DNA of 64,000 nt. Source: Pseudoalteromonas atlantica (GTDB lineage: Bacteria > Pseudomonadota > Gammaproteobacteria > Enterobacterales > Alteromonadaceae). Below the pieces are notes generated by a model. It saw only the letters and a program-made list of their open reading frames with translations, searched no databases and was not told the DNA's origin. The translations under genes and the position numbers were made by a program. Shown here piece after piece: positions 17,704 through 26,954 of this stretch. Within the stretch, counting starts at the first letter, position 1; the number at the start of each line of letters is the position of its first letter. The stretch spans positions 1-64,000 of the forward strand of contig BJUT01000017.1 in NCBI GenBank assembly GCA_007988745.1, written 5' to 3'.

Positions 17704-17730
17704 AAAAGCCCATCTTTGATGGGCTTTTTG
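17704..17730 (+). terminator. Terminator of the TonB receptor gene
   Basis: AAAAGCCCATC (17704-17714) pairs with GATGGGCTTTT across a TTT loop and is followed by T. Confidence 0.92.
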
Positions 17731-17735
17731 TTAAA

Positions 17736-17765
17736 GGTACACAGTAATTAGGTACACAGTAGTTA
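17736..17765 (+). repeat. 15-base tandem direct repeat abutting a start codon
   Basis: GGTACACAGTAATTA (17736-17750) is followed at once by GGTACACAGTAGTTA (17751-17765), with one mismatch. The last A is the first base of the next gene's ATG. Gain or loss of a unit would change ribosome-site spacing. Confidence 0.7.
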
Positions 17766-18892
17766 TGAACTCAATTATAAAAGCCACGGTATTTAGCATC
17801 ATTGTATTAATCAGCAATACCGCGAGCGCAGCGCAAAATGTAGTGCTAGTGACCCTTGATGGTGTGCGCTGGCAAGAGGTGTTTAGCGGCGCAGATAAAA
17901 ACCTCATTAATAATGCCGATTTTGTTAAAAACCCAACGCAATTAAATAAGCAATTTTGGGCGCCTACCGCCAGTAAGCGCCAGCAATTACTCATGCCATT
18001 TTTAACTCAGCATGTGGCTAAAAAGGGCGTAATTGTAGGTGATAGAGCAAAGGGCTCTAATATGTCGGTGAGCAACCCTTGGTATTTTTCATACCCTGGG
18101 TATAACGAAATTCTCACCGGTGAAGTAGATGAAAAAATTAATAGTAACAATAAAGTATTAAACGCCAATAAAACCATTTTAGAGCGCCTAGATGAGCGTG
18201 CAGACTTTAAAGGTAAAACCGCTTTGTTTGGGAGCTGGGATGTATTTCCTTACATTGTGAATACTCAGCGTAGTAACGTGTATGTGAATGCGGGTTTTAT
18301 GCCCATAGAAAACGATTTATTTGCTGATGCTAAGCTTTTAAACGCGTTGCAAAATGAAATTCCAAGCCCATGGGGAAACGTACGCTTGGACAGTTTTACT
18401 TACCGATTTTCCAAAGGGTATATGCTGGCAAAAACGCCGCGCTTATTAGTTATTAGCTTAGGTGAAACCGATGACTTTGCGCACGATGGCCATTACGACC
18501 AGTATTTAAAATCTGCAAGGCAAAGCGATGCGTTTATAAAAGACTTATGGAGCACAATTCAAACTACACCGGGCTATAAAAACAACACAACGCTTATTGT
18601 TACCACCGACCACGGCCGCGGAAGCAGTGCAAGTGACTGGCAGCATCATAGCTCTAAACGTGCGTTGGCCGAGCTGCATTTAGCGGGTAATAAATTTCCT
18701 GAGGGCATTGTCGGCTCTGAGCATATTTGGCTTGCTGCCATTGGCCCTGCAATAAAAGGGCACGGTTTAATTACAACACAAAATGAGCTTAAACAGTCGC
18801 AGGTTGCAGCCACTGTTTTAAGCGCATTTGGTATAAACCCAAAACACCTAAATTCAAACATGGCACCGCCAATAAGTGAGATTTTAAAATGA
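17765..18892 (+). CDS. Exported alkaline phosphatase-superfamily hydrolase
   Basis: This 375-aa protein has a signal peptide (to about ASA, residue 22) and alkaline-phosphatase-superfamily metal sites: VLVTLDGVRWQEVF at the mature N-terminus (first metal Asp), a Ser-rich stretch with SYPGYNEILTG where the nucleophile Ser/Thr would lie, SLGETDDFAHDGHYD (Asp and His ligands) and TTDHGRG near residue 280. Members include phosphodiesterases and sulfatases; no formylglycine C/S-x-P-x-R motif was seen, so phosphoester cleavage is more likely. Its stop overlaps the PhoD-like gene by four bases, so the two are translationally coupled periplasmic enzymes. Confidence 0.82.
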   Translation: MNSIIKATVFSIIVLISNTASAAQNVVLVTLDGVRWQEVFSGADKNLINNADFVKNPTQLNKQFWAPTASKRQQLLMPFLTQHVAKKGVIVGDRAKGSNMSVSNPWYFSYPGYNEILTGEVDEKINSNNKVLNANKTILERLDERADFKGKTALFGSWDVFPYIVNTQRSNVYVNAGFMPIENDLFADAKLLNALQNEIPSPWGNVRLDSFTYRFSKGYMLAKTPRLLVISLGETDDFAHDGHYDQYLKSARQSDAFIKDLWSTIQTTPGYKNNTTLIVTTDHGRGSSASDWQHHSSKRALAELHLAGNKFPEGIVGSEHIWLAAIGPAIKGHGLITTQNELKQSQVAATVLSAFGINPKHLNSNMAPPISEILK

Positions 18893-19950
18893 AGCAGTTA
18901 GTAAAACCTATTACACACGCCGTATTAGCATTAGGGTTAGCGTTTAGCGCAAATACTATGGCAGCCCCTTCAAAAATTTTATTTGGCTCGTGTGGGCATC
19001 AAGATAAAGACATCCCAATATTTGACACCATTAATAAAGAGCAGGGCGATTTATTTATATTTTTAGGTGACAATATTTACGGCGACACCAACGATATGAC
19101 GGTACTTGCCAATAAATACCAAAAATTAGGTGCAAAACCAGGCTTTAAAACACTAAAAGCGAATACGCCAATCATAGCGATGTGGGACGATCACGACTTT
19201 GGTCAAAACGATATTGGTAAAGACTACCCACATAAAGAGCAATCTCGCCAAATTATGCTCGATTTTTGGGGCGAGCCTAAAAGCTCTCCTAGGCGCACCC
19301 GCACGGACGGCATTTACACGTCGTATATTTATGGTGAGGATGAGCAAACCGTACACGTAATAATGCCCGATTTACGCTGGAACCGTGATGCGCTTAACCA
19401 CGTAAGCGAGCTTGAATATTACACAAAGCGTAAGCTTAATAACCAAGGCCCGTATAGCCCAACAGAGGTGAAAGGCGCTTCTATGCTAGGTGAGGCGCAG
19501 TGGCAATGGCTTGAGCAAGAGCTTAAAAAGCCTGCGGCTATAAAGCTAATTGCCTCAAGCTTGCAGTTATTACCCGATTTTACAGGGTGGGAGTCGTGGG
19601 CTAATTTCCCAGAGGATCGTAACCGTTTATTTGCGTTAATTAAAAAACATCAAGTGAATGGGGTTATTATCATCAGTGGCGATACGCACTGGGGCGAAAT
19701 ATCAAAGTATCAACAAAACCTTGATTACCCTTTAATAGAAATGACCAGCTCAGGCCTCACTGAAAAGTGGAAAGACGTAAGCCCAAATAAACACCGTGTA
19801 GGTGATTACACCCATAATGTAAATTACGGCGATTTAAGCATAGATTGGCAACAAGCAGATCCGGCCATCTCACTTAAGCTTAAAGGAATAGATGGTAAAG
19901 TGATTATGCAAAGCGCATTTAGCTTATCAAGCATTAGCCCTTATAAATAA
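18889..19950 (+). CDS. PhoD-like metallophosphatase
   Basis: This exported phosphodiesterase/alkaline phosphatase of PhoD type (353 aa) has a signal peptide ending near TMAA (residue 25). Metal-binding motifs are clear: FGSCGHQD, FLGDNIYGDT, MWDDHDFGQND and IISGDTHWGE. It shares an ATGA overlap with the preceding hydrolase. Together the two could release phosphate from phosphodiesters and then monoesters outside the inner membrane; that step order is inference. It ends before a stem without a T tail at 19970-19998. Confidence 0.87.
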   Translation: MKQLVKPITHAVLALGLAFSANTMAAPSKILFGSCGHQDKDIPIFDTINKEQGDLFIFLGDNIYGDTNDMTVLANKYQKLGAKPGFKTLKANTPIIAMWDDHDFGQNDIGKDYPHKEQSRQIMLDFWGEPKSSPRRTRTDGIYTSYIYGEDEQTVHVIMPDLRWNRDALNHVSELEYYTKRKLNNQGPYSPTEVKGASMLGEAQWQWLEQELKKPAAIKLIASSLQLLPDFTGWESWANFPEDRNRLFALIKKHQVNGVIIISGDTHWGEISKYQQNLDYPLIEMTSSGLTEKWKDVSPNKHRVGDYTHNVNYGDLSIDWQQADPAISLKLKGIDGKVIMQSAFSLSSISPYK

Positions 19951-19969
19951 AATGACCTGAGCAATAAAA

Positions 19970-19998
19970 CGCACAGTGATTAAAATTAACGCTGTGCG
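19970..19998 (+). other. Hairpin after the PhoD-like gene
   Basis: CGCACAG pairs with CTGTGCG across a 14-15 base loop, with no U-run. It may be a weak terminator. Confidence 0.45.
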
Positions 19999-20110
19999 CT
20001 TAAACTCCCTGCTAACCCGCTGATTTATTAGTGCCAATTTGCTGATTGCGCTACCCCTATAAATGAAAATATCTTAAACTGGTTTTACTTCAAGTAAGGA
20101 CTCCAGTTGT

Positions 20111-23100
20111 ATGCTCAATATTATTCAATCAAACCGTATGGAAGCGCTGCAGGCTCAGTTTAATCAGCTGTTAAAAGTAAACCCGCTGCAAAGCCCATTC
20201 GATAAAGAAGTGGTATTAGTGCAGTCGCCGGGTATGTCGCAGTGGCTAAAAATTGGTTTAAGCGAAAACTTAGGGTTAGCCGCGCAGGTTGATTTTCCGC
20301 TGCCATCGAGCTTTATATGGCAGTTATATCAGCAGTTACTGCCCAATGTACCTAAAGAGTCGGCATTTAATAAGCCTAACCTTGCTTGGAAATTATTTGC
20401 AATACTGCCCAGCTGTATTGATGAACCGCTTTATTTGCCCTTAAAAACCTATTTAGATGGCGATCTAGACGGGCAAAAAACCTTTGCCCTGTGTGAAAAA
20501 ATTGCCGATGTGTACGACCAATATTTAATGTACCGCCCGCATTGGATTGCCACTTGGGATAGCGGACAAGACGAACTTGACGATGTTGATGTAAGCATTG
20601 CCCCGTGGCAAAGCGATTTATGGCGAAAGCTGGTGGCGCACAGTAAAGCGCTTGGGCAAAGCCAATTTCATCGTGCCAATATGCAAGGGCAGTTACTCGC
20701 CGCCCTTGAGAATATGGATAATAGCTTACTACCTAAGCGCATTAGTTTATTTGGTATATCGGCGATTGCGAGCTCGCAGCTTGAGGTGTTTGAAGCCTTG
20801 AGCAAAAAAACAGAGGTGTTTTTATTCTTTTTTAATCCTAGCGAGCATTATTGGGGCGATGTGGTTGATGAAAAAACAGCAGCCAAAATAAATGCCAAAT
20901 ACGCCAAAATGCCGCTTTTAGAAGCGCAGCAAAAAAAACAAACTAACCCTGATGAAGAATACTACTTTATAGGTAACCCGCTTTTATCGTCATGGGGAAA
21001 ACTAGGGCGCGACTATTTTGAGCAACTCGTACAACTTGATGCGCGTTGGATTGATGGCTTTATAGATGCGTTTGACGATAGCTTACTGGGCCAAATTCAA
21101 AGCGAGATTTACCAACTGGCATTTAAAGGTGAGTCACTTACCGATAACAAGCAGTGGTTTATAAATGATGAGGGCAAATTGCCCATTAGCGACAGCGACA
21201 CCAGCATTACTTTAAGCGATTGCCACACACCGCTTAGAGAAGTTGAGCGCTTACACGACTATTTACTTACTTTGTTTAATCAAAACCCGTCGCTCACTCC
21301 TAAAGACATTATTGTAATGATGCCTGATGTAGGTACGTACAGCCCGTATATTGAAGCGGTATTTGGCGGCGCGCAAAACACCAGTCGCTTTATTCCTTAT
21401 GCATTGGCCGATTTAGCCATAGAGCAAGAAAAACCGGTGCTGAGCTCGTTTGCCAGCTTAGCCAATTTGCCGTTTTCGCGTTTTGGTGTTTCGGATATTC
21501 TTGATTTATTGCAAGTAACACAAATTGCCGAAAAATTTGCGCTAGAGGCGCACGAGTACGAACAAATTCAATATTGGCTTGAGCGTGTAGGGGTTAAATG
21601 GGGTATAAATGCTGAGCACAAAAGCAGCTTTGACTTACCCGCAATAGATTTAAATACCTGGCAGCATGGTTTAAACCGTTTACTGCTAGGCATAGCCCAG
21701 CGCGATGAGCAATGCCCGTTTAACGGCATTTATAGTGCCGATGAAGTAGAGGGCATGGCGCTTGATACCCTTAATAAATTGGTGCATTTTATTGATGTAC
21801 TGCAGCGCTTTAAAGATGAGCTAACCCCTGATGATACCCTTAGCAATAAAGCGGATATTTTATCTGAGCTAATAAATGCTATTTATTTCAATGAAGGCGA
21901 AGACAGCTGGGATTTACTGGTACTGCAAAATGTTTTAGAGGAGCTTAAAAAGCACCACGATAATGGTGATTACGATAAACATGTATCGCAACGAATTGTA
22001 AGCTACCTGATAAAACAAGGCATTCAAGAAAAAGGGGTAGGGCAGCGCTTTTTAGTGGGGCAAGTTAACTTTTGTACACTAATGCCTATGCGCGCCGTGC
22101 CGTTTAAAGTGGTGTGTATGCTTGGCTTAAACGATGCCGATTACCCACGTACGGTGCAGCCAATAGGGTTTGACTTAGTGCCGTATTCTAAAAAACAAAA
22201 AGGTGACCGTTCACGTAAATTAGATGATCGTTACTTATTTTTAGAAGCCCTCCTGAGTGCCCGCGAAAATTTATACATAAGTTACATTGGCCGCTCGTGT
22301 TTTGACAATCAACCGCGTATGCCATCGACCTTAGTAAGCGAGCTTTTAGAGTACATAGGCCGCAGCTTTACGTTAGCAAATGAAAGCGAAAAAACGCTGC
22401 CTGAGTGTTTAATTAATCAACAGCACTTACAGCCTTTTAATCGTGCGTATTACACAGCAGCTGATGAAAAACTGAGTAATCACAGTTTTAATCCTATTTG
22501 GCTGCCAAGCGAGCGCATAGACGCGCAGCCGCTAACAGCCATTGATGTAACAGCGCCCGCGCAATTAGAGCTTGATGTATTTATTCGCAGTGTGTGCAAC
22601 GCCCAAGAGAGCTTTTACCAGCAAACATTAGGTTTACGCCTTCCTGAATTTAACGAAGTAGCAAAAGATGAAGAGCCTTTTAGCCTAGATGCGCTGCGCC
22701 GCTACTTTTATTTAGACGAAATACTGCAAGCTAACATTAATGAGCAACCTTTAAGTACAGAGCAAATATTGCAACGGGGGGAGCTGCCACAAGCCAATGT
22801 GGGCAATTTAGTGTATGAGAGCATGGCGCACCGAGTAGATGCACTAGCCGGGCAAGTAAAAGAGCATATTAAAAGCGGCAAAACCGACCCGCTTGAGGTG
22901 TCTTTACGCATAGAGAACACCACCATTGAGGGCTGGCTTAATCATATTTACCTTCAAAAACAAGTGTTTTACCGAAGTGCCAGTATAAAGGCCAAAGATT
23001 TAATTAAGGGCTTTATATATCACCTTGTTGCACAAAGTATGGAGCAAAATGTTGAAACCCTTTTACTGGGGCTCGATAAGCAAATTAGCTTTGCACCGCT

Positions 23101-23404
23101 GAGTAAAAATGAGGCTGATGCCTTGCTCAGTGATTGGTTTTCACTATACCAAGCCTTGCGCAAAGAGCCTGTGGCATTTTATCCGGTAAGTGGCTATGAA
23201 TACGTTAAAAGTGGTGGCGATATTGGCAAAGCCATTAGCAAGTTTAACCCACAATACATAGGGCGCGGCGAGGGCGAAAACCCGTATATTCGTTTAACGG
23301 TGCAATCGCTCAATGACTGCCAAGAAGAGTTTATTAAGTGGAGCGAAAAATTACTCTCCCCATTACATGCACATGCAAAGGAGAGTGACCATGCAAGCGC
23401 TTAA
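20111..23404 (+). CDS. recC: RecBCD subunit RecC
   Basis: The gamma subunit of exonuclease V (1097 aa) recognises Chi and splits the duplex in the RecBCD machine. The start region (LNIIQSNRMEALQAQF, VLVQSPGMSQWLK) and the central PMRAVPFKVVCMLGLNDADYPR and RKLDDRYLFLEALLSARE segments are typical. The length matches the usual 1,050-1,150 aa. AAGGA lies ten bases before the ATG. The stop lies 14 bases inside recB, so the genes overlap and are coupled. Confidence 0.95.
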   Translation: MLNIIQSNRMEALQAQFNQLLKVNPLQSPFDKEVVLVQSPGMSQWLKIGLSENLGLAAQVDFPLPSSFIWQLYQQLLPNVPKESAFNKPNLAWKLFAILPSCIDEPLYLPLKTYLDGDLDGQKTFALCEKIADVYDQYLMYRPHWIATWDSGQDELDDVDVSIAPWQSDLWRKLVAHSKALGQSQFHRANMQGQLLAALENMDNSLLPKRISLFGISAIASSQLEVFEALSKKTEVFLFFFNPSEHYWGDVVDEKTAAKINAKYAKMPLLEAQQKKQTNPDEEYYFIGNPLLSSWGKLGRDYFEQLVQLDARWIDGFIDAFDDSLLGQIQSEIYQLAFKGESLTDNKQWFINDEGKLPISDSDTSITLSDCHTPLREVERLHDYLLTLFNQNPSLTPKDIIVMMPDVGTYSPYIEAVFGGAQNTSRFIPYALADLAIEQEKPVLSSFASLANLPFSRFGVSDILDLLQVTQIAEKFALEAHEYEQIQYWLERVGVKWGINAEHKSSFDLPAIDLNTWQHGLNRLLLGIAQRDEQCPFNGIYSADEVEGMALDTLNKLVHFIDVLQRFKDELTPDDTLSNKADILSELINAIYFNEGEDSWDLLVLQNVLEELKKHHDNGDYDKHVSQRIVSYLIKQGIQEKGVGQRFLVGQVNFCTLMPMRAVPFKVVCMLGLNDADYPRTVQPIGFDLVPYSKKQKGDRSRKLDDRYLFLEALLSARENLYISYIGRSCFDNQPRMPSTLVSELLEYIGRSFTLANESEKTLPECLINQQHLQPFNRAYYTAADEKLSNHSFNPIWLPSERIDAQPLTAIDVTAPAQLELDVFIRSVCNAQESFYQQTLGLRLPEFNEVAKDEEPFSLDALRRYFYLDEILQANINEQPLSTEQILQRGELPQANVGNLVYESMAHRVDALAGQVKEHIKSGKTDPLEVSLRIENTTIEGWLNHIYLQKQVFYRSASIKAKDLIKGFIYHLVAQSMEQNVETLLLGLDKQISFAPLSKNEADALLSDWFSLYQALRKEPVAFYPVSGYEYVKSGGDIGKAISKFNPQYIGRGEGENPYIRLTVQSLNDCQEEFIKWSEKLLSPLHAHAKESDHASA

Positions 23405-26400
23405 TCCGCTAACAATGCCGTTAAAAGGGCAAAGTTTAATAGAAGCCAGTGCGGGTACGGGTAAAACCTACACCATTACCGGGCTTTATTTACGTTATTT
23501 ATTAGGCTTGCAAATACCAGGGGAGATAAACACCCCGTTAAGCGTTGAGCAAATACTTGTGGTTACCTTTACCGATGCCGCTACGCAAGAAATTAAAGAC
23601 CGCGTACGCAGCCGTATTATTGCTGCGCGCGATGCATTACTTGGCCAAAACCCAAATGATGAATTAATAGAAGGTGTAATAGCCGCAGTAGATGATAAAC
23701 ACCGCGCCTTTGATTTACTCGATGCCGCCGCTAAATCTATGGACGAAGCCGCTATATTTACCATTCATGGTTTTTGCCAACGCATGTTAAAGCAGCATGC
23801 GTTTGAATCGGGCGTTGCTTTTAATCTTGAATTTATTTTAGATGAGCGTGATATACTGCTCGACACAATTAAGGATTTTTGGCGCGCCTTTGTATACCCA
23901 CTTAATAAAGAACGCACTGATGCTATTTTAGAGGTGTTTGCAGCCCCTGAATCGCTATTTAGCCAAGTTAGTAGTGTGCTAAATAAAGCCAATGCGAATA
24001 TAGTGCCGCAAATAAACTTAGATGACGTATTTAAAGCTCGGGATGAGTACATTGCTAAAGTACCCGCTTTCAAAAAAGCAGTGCTGGAGCAAGAGTTTAT
24101 AGCTGCAATAAAGGGCTCGGGTTTAAGTGGCTCTAAAACACCTGGGCGAAAAGGTAGTTTAACGGCCCTTGAAGGATTTTGTTTAGGTGATGAGTTATTT
24201 TTTGAATTTGGCACCAATAAATACTCGTTTGAGGTGTGGAGCAGCGAAAACCTAAGTGATGCCAGTAATTATAAAAAAAATCAGCCATTATTTAGCCACC
24301 CTCTGCTTAGCCTGTTTGATGAGCTCAGTGCACTTAATACTAAAATTAATCAGGGTCTTAAAATTGCTGTTGTACAAACCGCAGCTCGGTGGGTTAAACA
24401 GGCAATTGTAAAACGCAAGCAAGAGCAAAGTGTGATCACCCCAGATGATTTACTGACTAATTTACACAGTGCTTTAAATGCCGAGCAGGGCGAGGCTTTA
24501 TCGCAAAAAATAGCGCAGCTATTTCCTGTTGCCATGATTGATGAGTTTCAAGATACCGATCCGATTCAGTACGGAATTTTTAGCAAAATATACGGCCAAG
24601 AAAAAACGACGCTTGCCATGATAGGCGACCCAAAACAGGCTATTTATGGCTTTAGGGGCGCTGATATTTTTACCTATATTGGCGCAAAAGAGTCGGTAGA
24701 GCCTGAGCAGCAATTTACTTTAGGTACCAATTTTCGCTCAAGCACCGATATAGTAAGCAGTGTGAACAGTTTGTTTTCTAAACATGCCAATAGCTTTATT
24801 TATAACGATGCCATACCGTTTAACGCAGTAGCAGCAAAAGGCAAAAAAGCCGATGAAACATTTACAATAGATGGCAAACCTGCCACCGCGTTTGAATTTA
24901 ATGTATTTGTAGATGAAGCTGCAGATGAAAAAAACAAACCCACCAGCAAAGGCGTTGGGCAAGGGCATTTGGCCAGCTATTTTGCCAATAAAATAGTGAC
25001 ATTGCTTGAGCAAGCCGAGCAAGGGCGAGCGTGCATTGGTAAGCATAAGGTGACCGCTGCCGATATTTGTATATTGGTGCGCGACCGTGTAGAAGCGCAA
25101 ATAATGAAAAAAGCACTGAGCAATGCCAATATTGCTAGCGTGTATTTATCGCGCGACAGTGTTTTTAGCCAAGAGCTTAGCCACCATTTACTTAACTTTT
25201 TAACGGCATTGCATGGGCAATATAACGAGTCATTACTGCGCGGCGTATTAGCTGGGCCGTTATTTTGTTTAAGCTACAACGAAATTTACGCCCTTGCTGA
25301 TGATGAAAATAAATGGCAAGAGCACTTAAACTTTTTTGCTCAACTTAGCCATATTTGGAACAAGCAAGGCGCAATGGCGATGCTTGAGCGTTTGTTAAGC
25401 CATAATCAGCTGAGCGCTAAGTGGCAAGGACTTGGCTATAACGTTGAGCGCTGGTTAACCGACTTTAGACACTTAGGTGAAATACTGCAGCAAAAGCAAA
25501 TAGAGCTAGAAGGCACTTTGCGCTTGCTGCGTTGGTTTGCACAAAAGGTTAGCCAGCAAGATGGCGAAACCGTGCAAGTACGCCTAGAGAGTGACGCCAA
25601 CTTAGTTAAAATTGTGACTATGCATGCCTCAAAAGGGCTCGAGTATCCGCTGGTATTTATGCCTTTTGCCAGTGGCTATCGCGAAACTAAAGAAGCGCTT
25701 TATCACCAAAACGGCCAGCTAGTTTACGATTTAAGTAAAAACGAAGACGCCTTAGCACAAGCCGAGCAAGAACGCCTAGCTGAAGACTTACGCTTACTTT
25801 ATGTTGCCCTTACCCGCGCGGTACATTTTTGTGCACTTGGGGTGTATAACATAGGGCAAGGGCAAAGTAGCCGTTTGGCTATACAAAGTAGTGCATTAGG
25901 GCATGTGTTATTTGCAGGGCTTGAGCTTACAAGTAGCCAAACGTGGCGCACCCACTTAAATGAATTTTGCGACGCTCACACCGAAATGCATTATCAGCAA
26001 TTTACGGCTGAGCAATTGGCCGAACAAGGCCAATTAACACTTAATAGCGCAGTGCAGCAAAGCCAAGCGTTAAGAGTTAATACGGTTACAGCCAACATAG
26101 AGCGAGATTGGCGAGCAACCAGCTTTAGCGCGCTGAGCTTTAAAAAGCACACCGATCATATTGAGCCTGGGCGCAGCGATGAAGATCATGAAAAAGATGA
26201 ATTTGCTAACAGCCAAGATGAAATACCATCGCCTTACAGTTTCCCCAAGGGGGCGAAGCCTGGAAGCTGTTTGCATGAAATATTTGAGCAAATAGACTTT
26301 ACCAGTGCGCAAGTACACCCTACAAATCCAGAGCAAAATTTAGCAGAGGTAGTTAAACATGCGCTGGATAAATACCATATTAGCGAAAGCTGGCAACACG

Positions 26401-26954
26401 TGACCGAGCAATGGGTGCTTGATTCGTTAACCTGCCCCTTAAACAATGAGGGATTAAGCTTAAGCCAATTAGCCCCGACAGATTGCCTAGTCGAAATGGA
26501 ATTTAATTTACCTTTAGATAGTTTAAGCGCGCCTCAATTAAACGAAATACTGGTTAAGCATTTTGGTTTTACCCAAAGCAAACTCGAGTTTGCTCATGTA
26601 AAAGGCCTGTTAAAGGGATTTATAGATTTAATTTTTTGCTATCAAGGGAAGTATTATATTTTAGATTATAAGTCTAATTACTTAGGCAATACGCCCGCTG
26701 ATTATGAAAGCGACCTGCTAGAGCAAGCCATGAATAGCCATCAGTATCATTTACAGTATTTAATTTATAGCGTTGCGCTGCACCGATTACTCAAACAACG
26801 CATTAGTGATTATGCAATAGAAACCCACTTAGGCGGGGTTTATTATACGTTTTTACGCGGCATGCCGGCGGGCAAAGGGGTGTATTTTAATAAGCTTAGC
26901 GCAGAGCAAATCACACTATTAGATGGCTTATTTAGCCAAGGAGCCATGTTATGA
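23391..26954 (+). CDS. recB: RecBCD subunit RecB (helicase-nuclease)
   Basis: The 3'-to-5' SF1 helicase and nuclease subunit, 1187 aa. Visible motifs are Walker A ASAGTGKTYTI, motif II DEFQDTDPIQYG, QAIYGFRGADIFTY, motif VI LRLLYVALTRAV, and the C-terminal nuclease with GFIDLIF and DYKSN (metal and catalytic Asp/Lys). The frame is open to 23313, but the ATG at 23391 has a perfect AAAGGAGAG ribosome site and the conserved MQALNPLTMPLKG N-terminus. It overlaps recC by 14 bases and recD by four. The intervening ptrA protease gene of E. coli is absent. Confidence 0.96.
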   Translation: MQALNPLTMPLKGQSLIEASAGTGKTYTITGLYLRYLLGLQIPGEINTPLSVEQILVVTFTDAATQEIKDRVRSRIIAARDALLGQNPNDELIEGVIAAVDDKHRAFDLLDAAAKSMDEAAIFTIHGFCQRMLKQHAFESGVAFNLEFILDERDILLDTIKDFWRAFVYPLNKERTDAILEVFAAPESLFSQVSSVLNKANANIVPQINLDDVFKARDEYIAKVPAFKKAVLEQEFIAAIKGSGLSGSKTPGRKGSLTALEGFCLGDELFFEFGTNKYSFEVWSSENLSDASNYKKNQPLFSHPLLSLFDELSALNTKINQGLKIAVVQTAARWVKQAIVKRKQEQSVITPDDLLTNLHSALNAEQGEALSQKIAQLFPVAMIDEFQDTDPIQYGIFSKIYGQEKTTLAMIGDPKQAIYGFRGADIFTYIGAKESVEPEQQFTLGTNFRSSTDIVSSVNSLFSKHANSFIYNDAIPFNAVAAKGKKADETFTIDGKPATAFEFNVFVDEAADEKNKPTSKGVGQGHLASYFANKIVTLLEQAEQGRACIGKHKVTAADICILVRDRVEAQIMKKALSNANIASVYLSRDSVFSQELSHHLLNFLTALHGQYNESLLRGVLAGPLFCLSYNEIYALADDENKWQEHLNFFAQLSHIWNKQGAMAMLERLLSHNQLSAKWQGLGYNVERWLTDFRHLGEILQQKQIELEGTLRLLRWFAQKVSQQDGETVQVRLESDANLVKIVTMHASKGLEYPLVFMPFASGYRETKEALYHQNGQLVYDLSKNEDALAQAEQERLAEDLRLLYVALTRAVHFCALGVYNIGQGQSSRLAIQSSALGHVLFAGLELTSSQTWRTHLNEFCDAHTEMHYQQFTAEQLAEQGQLTLNSAVQQSQALRVNTVTANIERDWRATSFSALSFKKHTDHIEPGRSDEDHEKDEFANSQDEIPSPYSFPKGAKPGSCLHEIFEQIDFTSAQVHPTNPEQNLAEVVKHALDKYHISESWQHVTEQWVLDSLTCPLNNEGLSLSQLAPTDCLVEMEFNLPLDSLSAPQLNEILVKHFGFTQSKLEFAHVKGLLKGFIDLIFCYQGKYYILDYKSNYLGNTPADYESDLLEQAMNSHQYHLQYLIYSVALHRLLKQRISDYAIETHLGGVYYTFLRGMPAGKGVYFNKLSAEQITLLDGLFSQGAML

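Noticed and set aside
23765..24217. Open minus-strand frame of 150 codons inside recB
   Set aside because: Antisense to a conserved helicase gene, Ser/Lys-rich with no recognisable fold; a shadow frame.
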